This document shows, one piece after another, positions 1 to 10,366 of a stretch of DNA of 64,000 bases. Position 1 is the stretch's first letter. Every line of letters starts with the position of its first letter. Under the pieces are notes generated by a model. That model was not told where the DNA came from. It searched no databases and saw only the letters and a program-made list of their open reading frames with translations. This DNA comes from Henckelia pumila (Eukaryota > Streptophyta > Magnoliopsida > Lamiales > Gesneriaceae), in assembly GCF_033568475.1 (NCBI RefSeq), contig NC_133123.1:158921753-158985752 (forward strand), in the 5' to 3' direction. The translations under genes and the position numbers were made by a program.

Positions 1-619
1 TTTACCTCGATCGCCTTCCTCCCTACTTGTCCTTGTACATCTATTCGTCTCGCGACTATGAACTCCGGGGAATTAATTTGGATTCAAAGATCTGAACTCT
101 GGAGCATCTGGATTCAATGAACTCATGAACTCGGGGGCGTGTAGAGTACTAATCATATGATTATTGGATATTAATTTGTTACTATTTGATTGGATAAGAT
201 AAAATAAATTATCGTACAAAGATGTTAAATATTTTTTTTTCCGAATAATGTGAATGTATGTATTTAGTTAGGAAAGTAGCAAGTCAGAGTTCATTTGTTA
301 TCACCGAAACACAAAGTCCAAATTTTACTCACATTAACTACTACATATAACAATTATATTTTAAGTTTTAATTATAATTCTTTTCTTTACACAATAAGAA
401 TAATCTCATATTTAATTATTTTAATTTAAAATATATCTAAAAGTTTTTGACATGACATATAAATTGGATTTAATTTCAATAATTGATTGAACCAATTTAA
501 ACTTTAGCCCTTTTTTTATATATTTTTTAAAAATGACAGTTAATGAGCACAATCTTTATCAGATAATTATACTAAAATCCTTTATTTACTGCAAACCGAT
601 CTTCAAGATTTCATGCATA
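1..619. other. AT-rich intergenic stretch, nothing recognised
   Basis: No open frame resembles a known protein on either strand. The first 150 bases are less AT-rich and repeat a GAACTC-type word several times, but this is too weak to call a feature. The remainder is AT-rich non-coding DNA. Confidence 0.5.
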
Positions 620-845
620 CAATACAATCTCATGAGGATTGTGATCGGACCAGTTCGATATTAAATAGCGGAATGACTAAGTTTCATGTTTAAAATTTAC
701 ACTTAATTTTTTTTTTTCTGAAATATCGAAGATTTGCATAAAAAAATATATAGTATACGTAGAAAAAATTAAATTCTAAGAATCAAATAGCAAAAGCGTT
801 CAAGTTTGTATTTTTTTTTTAACAATACAATCTTCAAGATTTCAC
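620..845 (+). repeat. Segmental duplication copy Z (pairs with 9900-10135)
   Basis: This stretch aligns by eye with 9900-10135 in the same orientation. Shared words include TGTGATCGGACCA, AATTAAATTCTAAGAA and ACAATCTTCAAGA in the same order and spacing, with small indels. It is non-coding. In this copy it sits just left of RING-gene relics; in the other copy it is cut by the copia element at 10148. Confidence 0.7.
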
Positions 846-879
846 ACAAAAAAGAAATATTAATCAATTCACAAGACAA

Positions 880-918
880 TATGATTATTATCGGGTACTA
901 GTGAATGCAATTCACAAG
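880..918 (-). pseudogene. Relic of the 3' end of a RING-H2 gene
   Basis: The words ATTATCGGGTACTAGTG and GCAATTCACA match the 3' end of the intact RING gene at 49220-49888, where ATTATCGGGTACTAGTGC encodes (on the minus strand) the residues after the last zinc cysteine. Only about 40 bases remain. A second, poorer copy of the same words follows at about 970. It is not coding. The match is short, so it rests partly on the neighbouring, stronger relics. Confidence 0.45.
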
Positions 919-1215
919 AACAAAGATTGATATAATATTGATTCCTTATACTTTGAATCGAAAAATGACAATATGATTATTATCGAGTAACGATGGATAT
1001 TATACAAGCTAGCTAGCTAGCAACAATCAAAATTTACATAAAAGAAAATCAAATAAAGGAAATTAATATAAGAATTACAAATTAAGTATATCGATGGATC
1101 GAAACCTAGCTAGCTAATTAATAGCACCATGGAAAAATATATATAATACATGGATCGATCAAACTATATAACTATATCTGGGTGGTTGATCTGTGACAAC
1201 TTGTCCATGAGAGAC

Positions 1216-1427
1216 GCTGCTGCTGATCATCATCTGCTCACGGAGACGGCGTTGGCGGGGAGCCATGAAGCGAGGAGGCTTGTGAAAGTAACTGGCGCCG
1301 CTGCTGATCATCATCTGCTCACGGAGGCGGCGTTGGCGGGGAGCCATGAAGCGGGGAGGCTTGTGAAAGTAACTGCAGGCGCCGCGTTGGCGGGGAGCCA
1401 TGAAGCGGGGTGGCTTGTGAAATTGGT
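1216..1427 (-). repeat. 81-bp tandem repeat made from RING-gene N-terminal coding DNA
   Basis: Two full units with an 81-bp period (GCTGCTGATCAT begins at 1219 and 1300) are followed by a partial third unit offset by 54 bp (GCGTTGG at 1249, 1330 and 1384). On the minus strand the units read as repeats of MAPRQRRLREQMMISSGASY. The intact RING gene begins MAPRFRALEIF and continues LLLREQIINNGASYLPPRF. The nucleotide match is strongest over AAGTAACTGGCGCC and GATCTGCTCACGGAGG. Both strands happen to stay open over about 290 bases, which is expected for a repeat whose period is a multiple of three. I read it as a decayed, internally amplified paralogue fragment, not a working gene. Confidence 0.75.
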
Positions 1428-1443
1428 ACGCCATTGAAATCAA

Positions 1444-2330
1444 GAATTTGATGCAGAGTGTGTGTTTGTTTATTTTGATTGAAGAAGAAATATTTGTGAA
1501 TGAATTGTTGTGTTATATCACATATATATAGAAGTATGTATTAAGATGTAAGAGTACTACTTCCCATTGGAATAGGATACAAAATGGGAAATAATATTTT
1601 TTTAAAAAAAATTAATTCTTGATTGATTAAAAATAAGATAATTAATAATGAATGTAGTTTCACATTTTTTTAAATTAACCTAGAGATTACTACACGTATA
1701 ATATAAGGTAACTAATTAATGGATAAAATAGGCTTTACAAAATCTATTCAGATATATATTCGAATAGGATTTTATTTCTTTTAATTTTAAACTTTAATAA
1801 ATGAAGTAAATAGTTAATGGATAAAAATGCAGTTAGCGTATGAGCTATATGTGGATATAAATTTTGAAGACAATTATTAAATTATGTTGATAATAACAAA
1901 GTTTAAACTGATATATATTTATATATACATGACCAATAAAAAGATAAATATTCATTATTAATTACTAGATACCATGTGGATATAATGTTAGAATAAAATG
2001 AGTCCTTTTTCTTTTCTCTCTCCTTCCTTTTTTTTATTTTTTTATTTTTATATCATAGAAACTGATCAACACATACGATATCTATATATAATGAAAAGTA
2101 ATTGGAAGTTCCTACAAACAAGCAAATCAAAATCAAAATCAAAATCAATTCTAGAAGTTGATGGTATGGCTGAGAATGAAATCAATATATATCCAAATAC
2201 GTACCATAAATGATATCATTTTGATATATTCCTCATAAGATTTTCACCAAAATCAGAAATCAACAATATACAACCAATAAAAATCCAATATGTATTTCAA
2301 AAAAAAATCCAATTTGAACGTTAAAGAAAA
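1444..2330. other. Intergenic; contains one copy of an internal duplication
   Basis: AT-rich and without recognisable genes. Bases about 1985-2105 (TTAGAATAAAATGAGTCC, ACTGATCAACACATAC, ATATATAATGAAAAGT) recur in order at about 3209-3500, where they are separated by an extra ~180 bases. A short AAATCA microsatellite lies at about 2119-2150. The 71-residue frame at 1998-2213 is low-complexity and is not called as a gene. Confidence 0.6.
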
Positions 2331-2681
2331 TCAAAGGGAACAGATGCCAGAGAGATCATCCGCAAGGACGCGTCGTCCTATATTGCAGACACAATCTTTG
2401 GTGGAGCAAATCATCCCAGCTTGTTTTGATGTGGTTGGATATGTCTTCTTCTGATAGTACCTTCCGTTTCGGTTTCGATCGGAGTAGTTTTCGGTGGGAA
2501 GAGGGTTGAGATGGATGATGGTATGGCCATCGATAATCTGCTGAAGATGATGTTCGAGCGTTGGGGAATCGGAATAATATTTTGCTGCCTCGGCCCAATG
2601 ACGTAGGAGAGGAGTTTGAGGCCGGGCGGCAACTGGAAAACCTGTAAAAGGTTTGAGCGGAAGAGAGCCGCCGTGAGCCAT
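2331..2681 (-). pseudogene. Truncated RING-H2 gene copy lacking its RING domain
   Basis: The minus-strand frame starting at 2681 contains AAKYYSDSPTL, HHLQQIIDGHTI and DRNRNG. These match AANYYSDAITL, HHQQHMIDGHSI and VRNRNRSGG of the intact RING-H2 protein at 49220-49888, in the same order. Continuing the homology needs a change of frame: a second minus frame gives VLSEEDISNHIKT followed directly by WDDLLHQ. In the intact protein these two blocks are separated by residues that include the first two zinc cysteines (C166, C169). The acidic stretch is also missing. Nothing after the DDLHEQ-like block matches, so the eight zinc ligands are gone. It is a broken paralogue, probably non-functional; a short protein from the first frame cannot be excluded. 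Confidence 0.8.
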
Positions 2682-3639
2682 TGTATTTGTAAGAAATTAT
2701 AAGAATGAATTATGAATTCGTGAGAATGAATGAATGAATGTTACGTACGTATAAAAAGAAATTTAATTACCATAATTCAGGAGAGAGAGAGAGAGAAACC
2801 ACGTTAATAATGATAATAATTGTTATTATTATATGTAATGTAATGTAATGTAATCATCATATTCGTTACCATCTTTGGGTTCCAAGTCGAGGAAATAATA
2901 TATTAATTATGGCTTATTTAATTATTAAGGCAATAAAAATATGAAAAAAGGTAAGGAGTAGTTTACATATTAAAATACCGTCCCAATCATATGACTAAAT
3001 ATCAACGCCGATCCCACAAGTAATAGCATTATATTGCGGATTAATTTCAAAAAGAAACAAGCATTGCGGCATAAGAAAATAATTTTTATTTTTTTAATTT
3101 TGTGATTTTTTTATTTAAAGTTTTTCAAAGTCTTGTTTTATTACACATCCCTCCGTCCTGATTATATATAATGTAAACCTCTTCTTTTTCTTTTTTCTCT
3201 CCCTCATGTTAGAATAAAATGAGTCCTTTTTCTTTTCTCTCTCCATTTTTTTTTATAACACAAATGCATAATTTTAAAATTAATTTATATTTGTAAAGAG
3301 AATTCTTACCGACCAACTATAGTGTGCAAGCAAATTTAATTAATTTATTTTTTAACAGGATTCATGTATAGTTGCATACCAAAAGCTTAAATAGATTAAT
3401 ATTAGAGTAATTTTGATGCGATGCAGTTTCACTTATTTAATTATATATCATTGAAACTGATCAACACATACAATATCTATATATAATGAAAAGTCATTGG
3501 TTTGATATAATAAAAAATATTATTTTTTCATAAGCCAAGTCAAATAAAAGGTTAATCTCACTGGAGTTTTTTTGTCAATATATGTTAAACTCAAATACCA
3601 AACATTGGAAGTTAATTGAGATAAATACGGGAAGCAAAA
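2682..3639. other. Intergenic with microsatellites and a duplicated block
   Basis: Short simple repeats cluster here: GAAT repeats near 2730, (GA)n near 2782-2797 and TAATG repeats near 2834-2857. Bases 3209-3500 repeat 1985-2105 with an inserted segment. No coding sequence is recognised. Confidence 0.6.
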
Positions 3640-3927
3640 ATATATATGTAGTATTATAATATTGAGACTCGTGAATTTGCATGACAAAATACTAACTCGA
3701 CATTGAAAAATGCTGTAATAATATTTATCGACAAATATTGACTTTTTCGATGCCACTTCAACAGTTGGATCAAAGTAGACAAAAATTTAAAGTGAGTCCA
3801 TTAAAACCAATCCCTAATATGTTTTAATTAGAAATTGTATAAAGACTTTTGATGGTGAATTGATGCATGATTGAATTAAACAAACTTTTAATAAAATTAA
3901 TTAATGAAGGTAGTTTTAAAAATCACA
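3640..3927. repeat. Segmental duplication blocks X and Y (pair with 9615-9790 and 9360-9509)
   Basis: Block X (about 3640-3790) shares TATTATAATAT, CTCGACRTTGAAAAATG and TCGATGCCA with 9615-9790. Block Y (about 3790-3927) shares GATGGTGAATTGATGCATGA and AATTAAACAAACTTTTAATA with 9360-9509. Here the order is X-Y; on the far side of the LINE and copia it is Y-X. The duplicated unit has therefore been rearranged, or repeated more than twice and partly deleted. Confidence 0.7.
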
Positions 3928-6492
3928 TTTTTTTACAGGAAAAGTTGTAACGTTATTGAATACTTGAAATGTCAGAAATTACAAGTTTAACCAACTAACG
4001 AAAAAGCTCCCAGATATCCAAACGAAAAGGTGTAGGGGATGAACAAACAAATTTAGCTAAAGAGTGGGCCACAACATTGGCCGATCTCCTAACACGAAAC
4101 AGAGAAACATTGTAAACTCTAACATAAGAGAGTTAATTTTTGAAGCACACATGGCCACATAGCTTAAATCATCTTTCGGCTCCATGACTGCTTGCACTCC
4201 CAAAAGTGAATCCAACGCTATCAACACATGATTGAGATTTTTCTCATAATACTTCGAGTCCTGCTTTGATAGAAAAGAGCTCAACTAGAACAACAGATTC
4301 AAACATCAACAAATTATTTCCAAAAACCGCCACTGGTTGTTCGTCCTCATCCCTCACATTAGTCCCTCCAATTCCACATCTGAGGAAACACCAGCTAAAC
4401 GATGGATTGCTTCCCATGGACGTGTGCGTTACATCCACATGTCTAAAACAACAAGCTTTTAGCACATTCGCTACTAGAGAAGACGAATTTTGAATGATGC
4501 GCCATAATTGTTTAACCAATGGTGCTTTGTTGAAAATCCCAAGTTTTCGAAATCCAAGTCCACCAAGACATTTAGGTTTGCAGAGAAAGTCCCACGTTTT
4601 CCAATGCATTTTTTTTCATTCTCCATTCCCCACCAAAAATCTGCACATTCTTTTTCTATTGTCGTCCAAGTAGCCTTAGGTAGGCAAAAACAAGACATAG
4701 CGTATGTAGGAATAGCCTGTAGTACTGACTTGATAAGTATCTCATTACCTCCAACAGAAAAGAGTTTACTCTCTCATCCCTTTATACGCTGAGATACCCT
4801 CTCTTCTAGATACCCAAATTGAACATTCTTTCTTGTCATCGAGAACGTCGGAAGTCCCAGATATACTTCATGGCCCTGCACAACAGGGATGGTGAGCGCT
4901 GATTTGATAGTATCAATCATAACAAGGCTCTTATTGGGAGTGAATGAGAGTGTCGATTTCTCAAAATTAATAACCTGGTCTGATGCTTTTTCATAGTTGC
5001 TCAAACATTCCACTACATACAAGCTAGCAGTCCTCTTATGTTGCCTTAAAGTACACAAGGCTATCATCAGTAAAGAATATGTGAGTTCGAACTGGGCTAT
5101 TCGAGGCAATCCATATGCTCTTCAGCCTACCACTAGTCGCCAACATGGAGAACATCGATGATAAGCCTTTTGCACAAATGGTAAAAAGATAGGGAGATAG
5201 AGGTCACTTTGATGGATTCCCCTACTCGGTTTAAGATTACCCACCACCTCCGAGTTCAGCGAGAAAGAATAGATGACACTCATAACACATCACATAACTT
5301 TACCAAACCATTCTTCATAGAACCTCGTCTTAAGCATGGTTGCCTCTAGAAAACTCCAATCTGTCATACACCTTACTCATGTCCAGTTCCAGGGCAACAT
5401 ACCCCATGTTTTCATTTCTGTCTATTCTGCATCCAGTGCATCGTCTCAAACCCGAGGATAATATTGTCAGTAATCAGTCTGCTTGGAAAAAAAGCACTTT
5501 GATTTTCATCAATAACCAACTCCTTTAGTGGTTTTAATCTATTAGTTAAGGCCCTAGCCACGATTTTATAACACACATTGCAGAGGCTAATAGGGAGGAA
5601 TTCCTTCATTAGCACTGGGTTTGAGACCTTAGGAATCAAAGTAATGATGGTACTATTCCAGTCACCCATAGGGGCTCCCTCATTGAGAACGACCAAAGCT
5701 GCTTTCTTCATATCCTCTCCTATTAAATGCCAATACTTTTGATAAAACATAGTTGACATTCGATCTGGACCAGGAGATTTATCTTGGCTCATATCTATTA
5801 ATGCATCTTTAATTTCCAGTATCGTGAAAGGTGCACACAAAATATCATTCATGAGTATTGTCAATGCAGTCCGTACACAATTTGTCACAGGGAACATCAA
5901 ATCCGAGGTGGGGGTAGTAGATGTAAAAAGAGTGCCAAAATAATCTAGAATAATAGAAATCATACCTCTCTGATCGTGCACAAGATCACCGTGATTAGAG
6001 ATCAGACCACTAATTTGATTCTGTGTCTTCCTCAAAATTGCCCTATTGTGAAAAAACTTTGTATTATTATCCCCCATAGCAAGCTAATCGGCTCGACTAC
6101 ATTGTTTATAGTAAATCTCCTCCTGACTACTGATTCTCTCAACCTCCCCCTCTAACTCCATGATTCGGTCAAACTCAGCAAACCAATTATCACGAGTTCT
6201 TATTTTTTTTCCAACTGCGCTCGTTTTTCCTTAATTTGTCTAGGAATAGAGCTGAAACGGCCCCTAGCCCAACACTGAAGGTCCTTGGAGCAATACTGTA
6301 TTTTTTCGGCTAGCTCCAACTGAGAATTATGAGGTACAACCCACCCATCTCTAATGACATCCTCCCAATCTGGATCTTGAGTCCATTCAGCCTCAATACG
6401 GAACCTCCAAGAATGGGAACCAACTATGAATTTTTCAGCAGCAGACAACCTTAGAGTCATATATAACGGACGATGATCCGAGTGATACAAAT
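3928..6492 (-). mobile_element. L1-type non-LTR retrotransposon (LINE), 5' truncated
   Basis: Minus-strand reading gives, in order, the end of an endonuclease domain (SDHRPL near 6480), a LINE reverse transcriptase, and an RNase H-like tail, all broken by frameshifts and stops. The 3' end on the minus strand runs into an A-rich tract at about 3930 (TTTTTTT on the plus strand), as expected for target-primed insertion. The 5' part, including most of the endonuclease and any ORF1, is absent; the sequence stops exactly where a copia LTR begins at 6493. The last ~90 bases of the same LINE recur at 9510-9610 inside duplicated DNA, so the LINE inserted before that duplication. Confidence 0.85.
4057..6490 (-). 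pseudogene. LINE ORF2 remnant: endonuclease end, reverse transcriptase, RNase H
   Basis: Segments from the 5' side: 6200-6490 carries the endonuclease end (SDHRPL) and linker. 5412-6077 carries the RT fingers and palm, with KSPGPDRM, ITLIPKV and the RPISL-like box (here LPISLCNVCYKI). Near 5048-5083 lies the catalytic box as FFTDDSLVYF, where the usual FADD has Ala replaced by Thr. 4774-5109 carries the thumb-proximal YLGLP block. 4244-4698 carries the Cys/Trp-rich connection (WWG, GGLGF). 4057-4284 carries the RNase H part. At least three frameshifts plus stops separate these. It encodes no complete enzyme. RNase H downstream of RT fits plant L1 lineages. Confidence 0.85.
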
Positions 6493-8372
6493 GTTGGAAA
6501 ACGGTGTTCAGATCAATTAAGAATTGATACCCGATGCAGCGGAAGTTTAAAATTTTATTTTATTATATGGAACGATTCCATATATGGGTATCAAAACTTT
6601 TACGATTAAATTTGTTCAAGTAAAAATAAAACACAGTTAAATTTTTACCTCGTCAAGCAAAGGCTTGATCGTGGACTCCAACAGAATTTAATCTGCTCTT
6701 CTTGTAAATCCCGGGAACCGATGACAGTCACGATCTAACTCCGGAATTAGGTCCACGAATGAAAAACAGAAACCCTCTGATTGACTGCACTAGAAATCAA
6801 TCAGAAGTTTTACGTAGAGAATAAACAGATATGATCTGTTAATTCGATTTGAAATTTTTCACAAAAATCACAAGTCGAATTTTTTCCAAAATGGATAGAG
6901 GATTTCGAAAATCCTCTTGAAAATTCTAGAGTGTATTTTCGAAAATTGCAATATACAATGTGTCTAATTTTCGAACCCAACACCTTTATTTATAGATAAT
7001 TTTTAGTTATAATTGTATCAGGACTCTAACTCCTTAAAGCCCACAATCCATAACTTAAGCCCAACAAGCCAAGCCTATTGTTATAAAAATTAATATAAAA
7101 TTCATCGTGACTCCAATTGATAAACTGATTTCACCAATGTTCACAGAAACCATTTCTACATCTTTTAGAGTCAAGATAATTTTTCTGAATCCGAATTCAG
7201 TGATTTCCAAAAATGCCCATCCCTATGTCATTTTAGGAAATCCCACTCCCTTTAGTTAAGAAGTCCAACTTCTCTTTCATTAAATTTAACTCTTTAAATT
7301 TAACTATCTCTACGGGGTTTTAGTAATCCATTACTTGTGTAACCCTCAATGGTTCAGGAATACAGCTAGCCGTGGGCTCACAACTCCTTGTGACTCGGAA
7401 CAACAATTTCCGACTTATCCATCGAATCATGGTAAGAGCGCCTAGCAACATCGCCCCATGATTCCCTAGGTATTACTGATAGTGCCTGCAAGAACTAGTA
7501 GATTTTGGTTAGCGTACAGTACGGTCCCTTCATCCATATATCCCGATCGAATCAACAACCATTGGTATATCGAGAGTCGTTCGAGATTCGATAACTATGC
7601 ATTACATCTTGGAGATCAAATAGTGACATCGCATGTGTTACTAGGAAAACCCTTTAACCTAAAACACATCATGTACTCTGGCCAGAGATTCGTCACACTA
7701 ATATCTCCTCAGACCGCATAGGATATCCACACTCGCAAGTATGTGGTGAATCCTTGACAACAAAGCATCGACTCCTATATGTATCATAACTGTACCCAAT
7801 CCCGACACCTGATGACCCCAATAGAGTCGGTAAACGAGTCAAAGTACAGTACTAGCATATAGAGTCTCAATGATGTTTCAAGTAATAAGGACTAATGGTG
7901 TACAACCAAAACCGCGGACTTTATCCACTCGATAAGTGATAACCACTTGGAAAGTCCGAATAGGGTAGTTCGATCATTCATCATATGAATATCCATTTGC
8001 ATGCTTTGAACATCTCTATGTTCCATACCAATGAAACGTGGTACTCGTCATCGCAAATGCTAGTCTCAATCTCGAGCGATCCTTATCCTTATTTGTGGAC
8101 GGCTCAATTGACTAGGAACAGTTTAGAATATACAGTGACTATAAGATGTGTTTCATGATAGCCATCCCCATGTGCTATCACATCTTACATACACTATAGT
8201 ATATTCAAGATCTTTATCAAAACAACAATAGTATATCATAATATAACATTATTAAGAAAGATAAAGTCAATGCCATTATAAAAGTGTAAATTATATTAAA
8301 CAAAAGATTGTTTTATATAGAGTCATAAAAGCCCTTAGCCACAAGTTGGCTAACCGGGCACCCACTCTTTCA
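6493..8372 (-). repeat. Copia LTR, about 1.9 kb (3' LTR, solo copy in this window)
   Basis: On the minus strand the LTR starts TGAAAGAGTGGGTGCCC at about 8372, just after a purine-rich tract, and ends TTTCCAACA at 6493. It encodes no protein; the 79-residue frame at 7482 lies inside it and is chance. The large size and the RNase H sequence type resemble the Tork/Angela copia lineage (inference). Confidence 0.75.
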
Positions 8373-8386
8373 ATCTCCCACTTGCC

Positions 8387-9162
8387 CTAAAGCCAACTAG
8401 TCATACTACGTAATCCCATTGCTTCGCGATGTTTGTCAAACAATGGTCCTGGCAAGGGCTTAGTAAGCGGATCAGTGATATTGTCTGTAGAGGCCACTCT
8501 CTCGACACTGATGTCTCCTCTTTCCACGATCTCCCGGATGATGTGGTATTTCCTCAGTACGTGTTTGGACTTTTGATGAGACCTTGGTTCCTTTTCCTGA
8601 GCAACGGAACCCGTGTTGTCACAGTACACCGGGACTGGACCAACAGCTTCAGGAATTACACCCAACTTTTGGATGAATTTCCTTATCCAAACCGCCTGTT
8701 TAGCAGCAGCTGATGCTGCAATGTATTCTGCCTCAGTGGTGGAATCCGCTGTGGTGTCCTGCTTGGAACTCTTCCAAGAGACAGCACCGCCATTGAGCTT
8801 GAATACAAATCCAGAGGTTGATTTCGAGTCATCCACGTCACATTGGAAGCTAGAGTCGGTATAGCCTTCCAACTTCAATTCTCTCCCTCCATAAACCATG
8901 AATAAATTCTTAGTCCTTCGCAAGTACTTAAGAATATCCTTCACGGCTTTCCAATGCATTTGACCGGGATTGGCTTGGTATCTGCTCGTGACGCTCAGAG
9001 CATAGGCCACATCCGGTCTGGTTGATATCATCCCATACATGATACTACCTATGGCTGACGCATATGGCACGTGTGTCATCTTCTCTATCTCTTCGTCAGT
9101 CTTGGGACACATAGACTTGGATAGAGAAACTCCATAACACATAGGTAGATGTCCTCTCTTGG
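8387..9162 (-). pseudogene. Copia pol fragment: RT C-terminus and RNase H
   Basis: About 258 residues stay open. Markers are SKSMCPKT, YASAIGSIMYGMISTRPDV (the post-RT block), YTDSSFQCD (first RNase H acidic motif), SGFVFKLNGGAVSWKSSKQ, TTEAEYIAAS, YCDNTGSV and HVLRKYHIIREI, ending DPLTKPLP. This is the C-terminal third of a copia polyprotein. The YVDD-containing palm is missing because the sequence is cut at about 9162. The RNase H region itself has no stop, which suggests fairly recent truncation. Confidence 0.9.
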
Positions 9163-9358
9163 GTTTTTTGGTCCAACTGCATGCGTGTCAACTTCTGATT
9201 GGTCCAAAATGATGACGTGGACCAATCAGAAGCTGTCATGTATGCAGTTGGACCAAAAAACACTGAAAATATAAAGTTAGTGTACCAAAACCAACATCGG
9301 AAAAGTTAATGTACCAAAACCCAAATAAAGTAAAGTTACTGGACTAAAAACTTATTTT
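9163..9358. mobile_element. Small foldback/MITE element
   Basis: Two arms (about 9164-9207 and 9221-9262) are inverted copies: TTTTTTGGTCCAACTGCAT and CTTCTGATTGGTCC pair with GGACCAATCAGAAG and ATGCAGTTGGACCAAAAAA. A further ~95 bases contain direct words GTTAGTGTACCAAAACC and GTTAATGTACCAAAACC and end GGACTAAAAACTTA, which is a degenerate inverse of the left tip. No coding capacity and no clear target duplication were seen. The left edge interrupts the copia pol reading frame. Confidence 0.65.
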
Positions 9359-9359
9359 T

Positions 9360-10135
9360 CCTGCATTAAATTTAAAACCCATCCCTAATATGTTATATTT
9401 AGAAATTGTATAAAAACTTTTGATGGTGAATTGATGCATGATTGAATTAAACAAACTTTTAATAAGGTAATTAATTAAAGAAGGTAGTTTTAAAAATCAC
9501 ATTTTTTTTTCAGAAAAACTTGTAAATTTATTGAATATACTTGAAATGTCAAAAATTACAAGTTTAACCAATTAACTAACGAAAAAGCTTCGAGATACCC
9601 AACAAAAAGATATATAGGAAGCCCACATATGTGGTATTATAATATATATTGAAACTCATGTGAATCATATAGTTACTCGACGTTGAAAAATGTCGTAATA
9701 ATATCTAAATCTATTGAATTTCTCGATGCCAAGTCAACATTTGGATCAAATTAAGTAGTAAAAAATTAAAATTTAGTACATCGATCAAAACAAAAATTTG
9801 AAATTTTAATGACCAAAAATTGAAAAGAGACAAGTTAGAAGAGACAATATTTTTTCCTGTACATTTTATTTTTGAAAGAAGACAAGTTTGAAGAAATCGA
9901 AAGAGGATTAATGTTGTGATCGGACCACTTCGATAATCATGCGCGGATCGACATAGTTTTCATGTTGAAAATTAAAATTAATTAGGCTAATTTTTTTCTT
10001 CTTCTTCTGAAATAACGAAGTTCTGCATCCATCAAATATATATAGTACGTAAAACCAATTAAATTCTAAGAACCAAAGATAGAAAAAACTAAAAACCATC
10101 AACTTTGTATTTTTCTTTTAGAATACAATCTTCAA
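9360..10135. repeat. Segmental duplication blocks Y', X' and Z'
   Basis: 9360-9509 matches 3790-3927 (Y). 9510-9610 matches the LINE 3' end next to Y. 9615-9790 matches 3640-3790 (X). 9900-10135 matches 620-845 (Z). All are in the same orientation, with scattered substitutions and small indels. The right end at 10147 is the copia target site. No gene is present. Confidence 0.7.
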
Positions 10136-10147
10136 GAAAGAATTAAT

Positions 10148-10315
10148 TGTTAGCATATCTTCGGAAATCATGTGATGGTTGATTTCATTTATTGTTTTGT
10201 CTAATATTTTAATATATTTATTTGTCCATATTCTTAGCTAACTTTACGGAGAATTGTGTATATATTCATGCAAAAATGATGAATGAAACAATGGTCTTTA
10301 TTCTCAATTATTATA
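10148..10315 (+). repeat. 5' LTR of copia F
   Basis: 168 bp, starting TGTTAGC. It is followed immediately by the initiator-Met-tRNA-type primer site TGGTATCAGAG at 10316-10326. Confidence 0.9.
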
Positions 10316-10366
10316 TGGTATCAGAGACCACTAGGCACACGCCATTCTCTCCCCTCTTATCTTTTC

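Larger units (their letters stand above)
6493..9162 (-). mobile_element. Truncated Ty1/copia element (3' half plus one LTR)
   Basis: Minus-strand coding for the copia RT end and RNase H (8387-9162) is followed by a purine-rich tract (about 8373-8395, minus) and one long LTR ending TG...CA-style at 6493. There is no gag, protease, integrase or second LTR. The left end abuts the LINE without a gap, so the copia probably inserted into the LINE and later lost its 5' half. The right end is replaced by a foldback element at 9163. Confidence 0.8.

Noticed and set aside
1150..1443. Two overlapping ~95-residue frames on opposite strands as small genes
   Set aside because: Both arise from an 81-bp repeat with a codon-multiple period and no stops. 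The minus frame is explained as a RING-gene relic, and the plus frame is its shadow.
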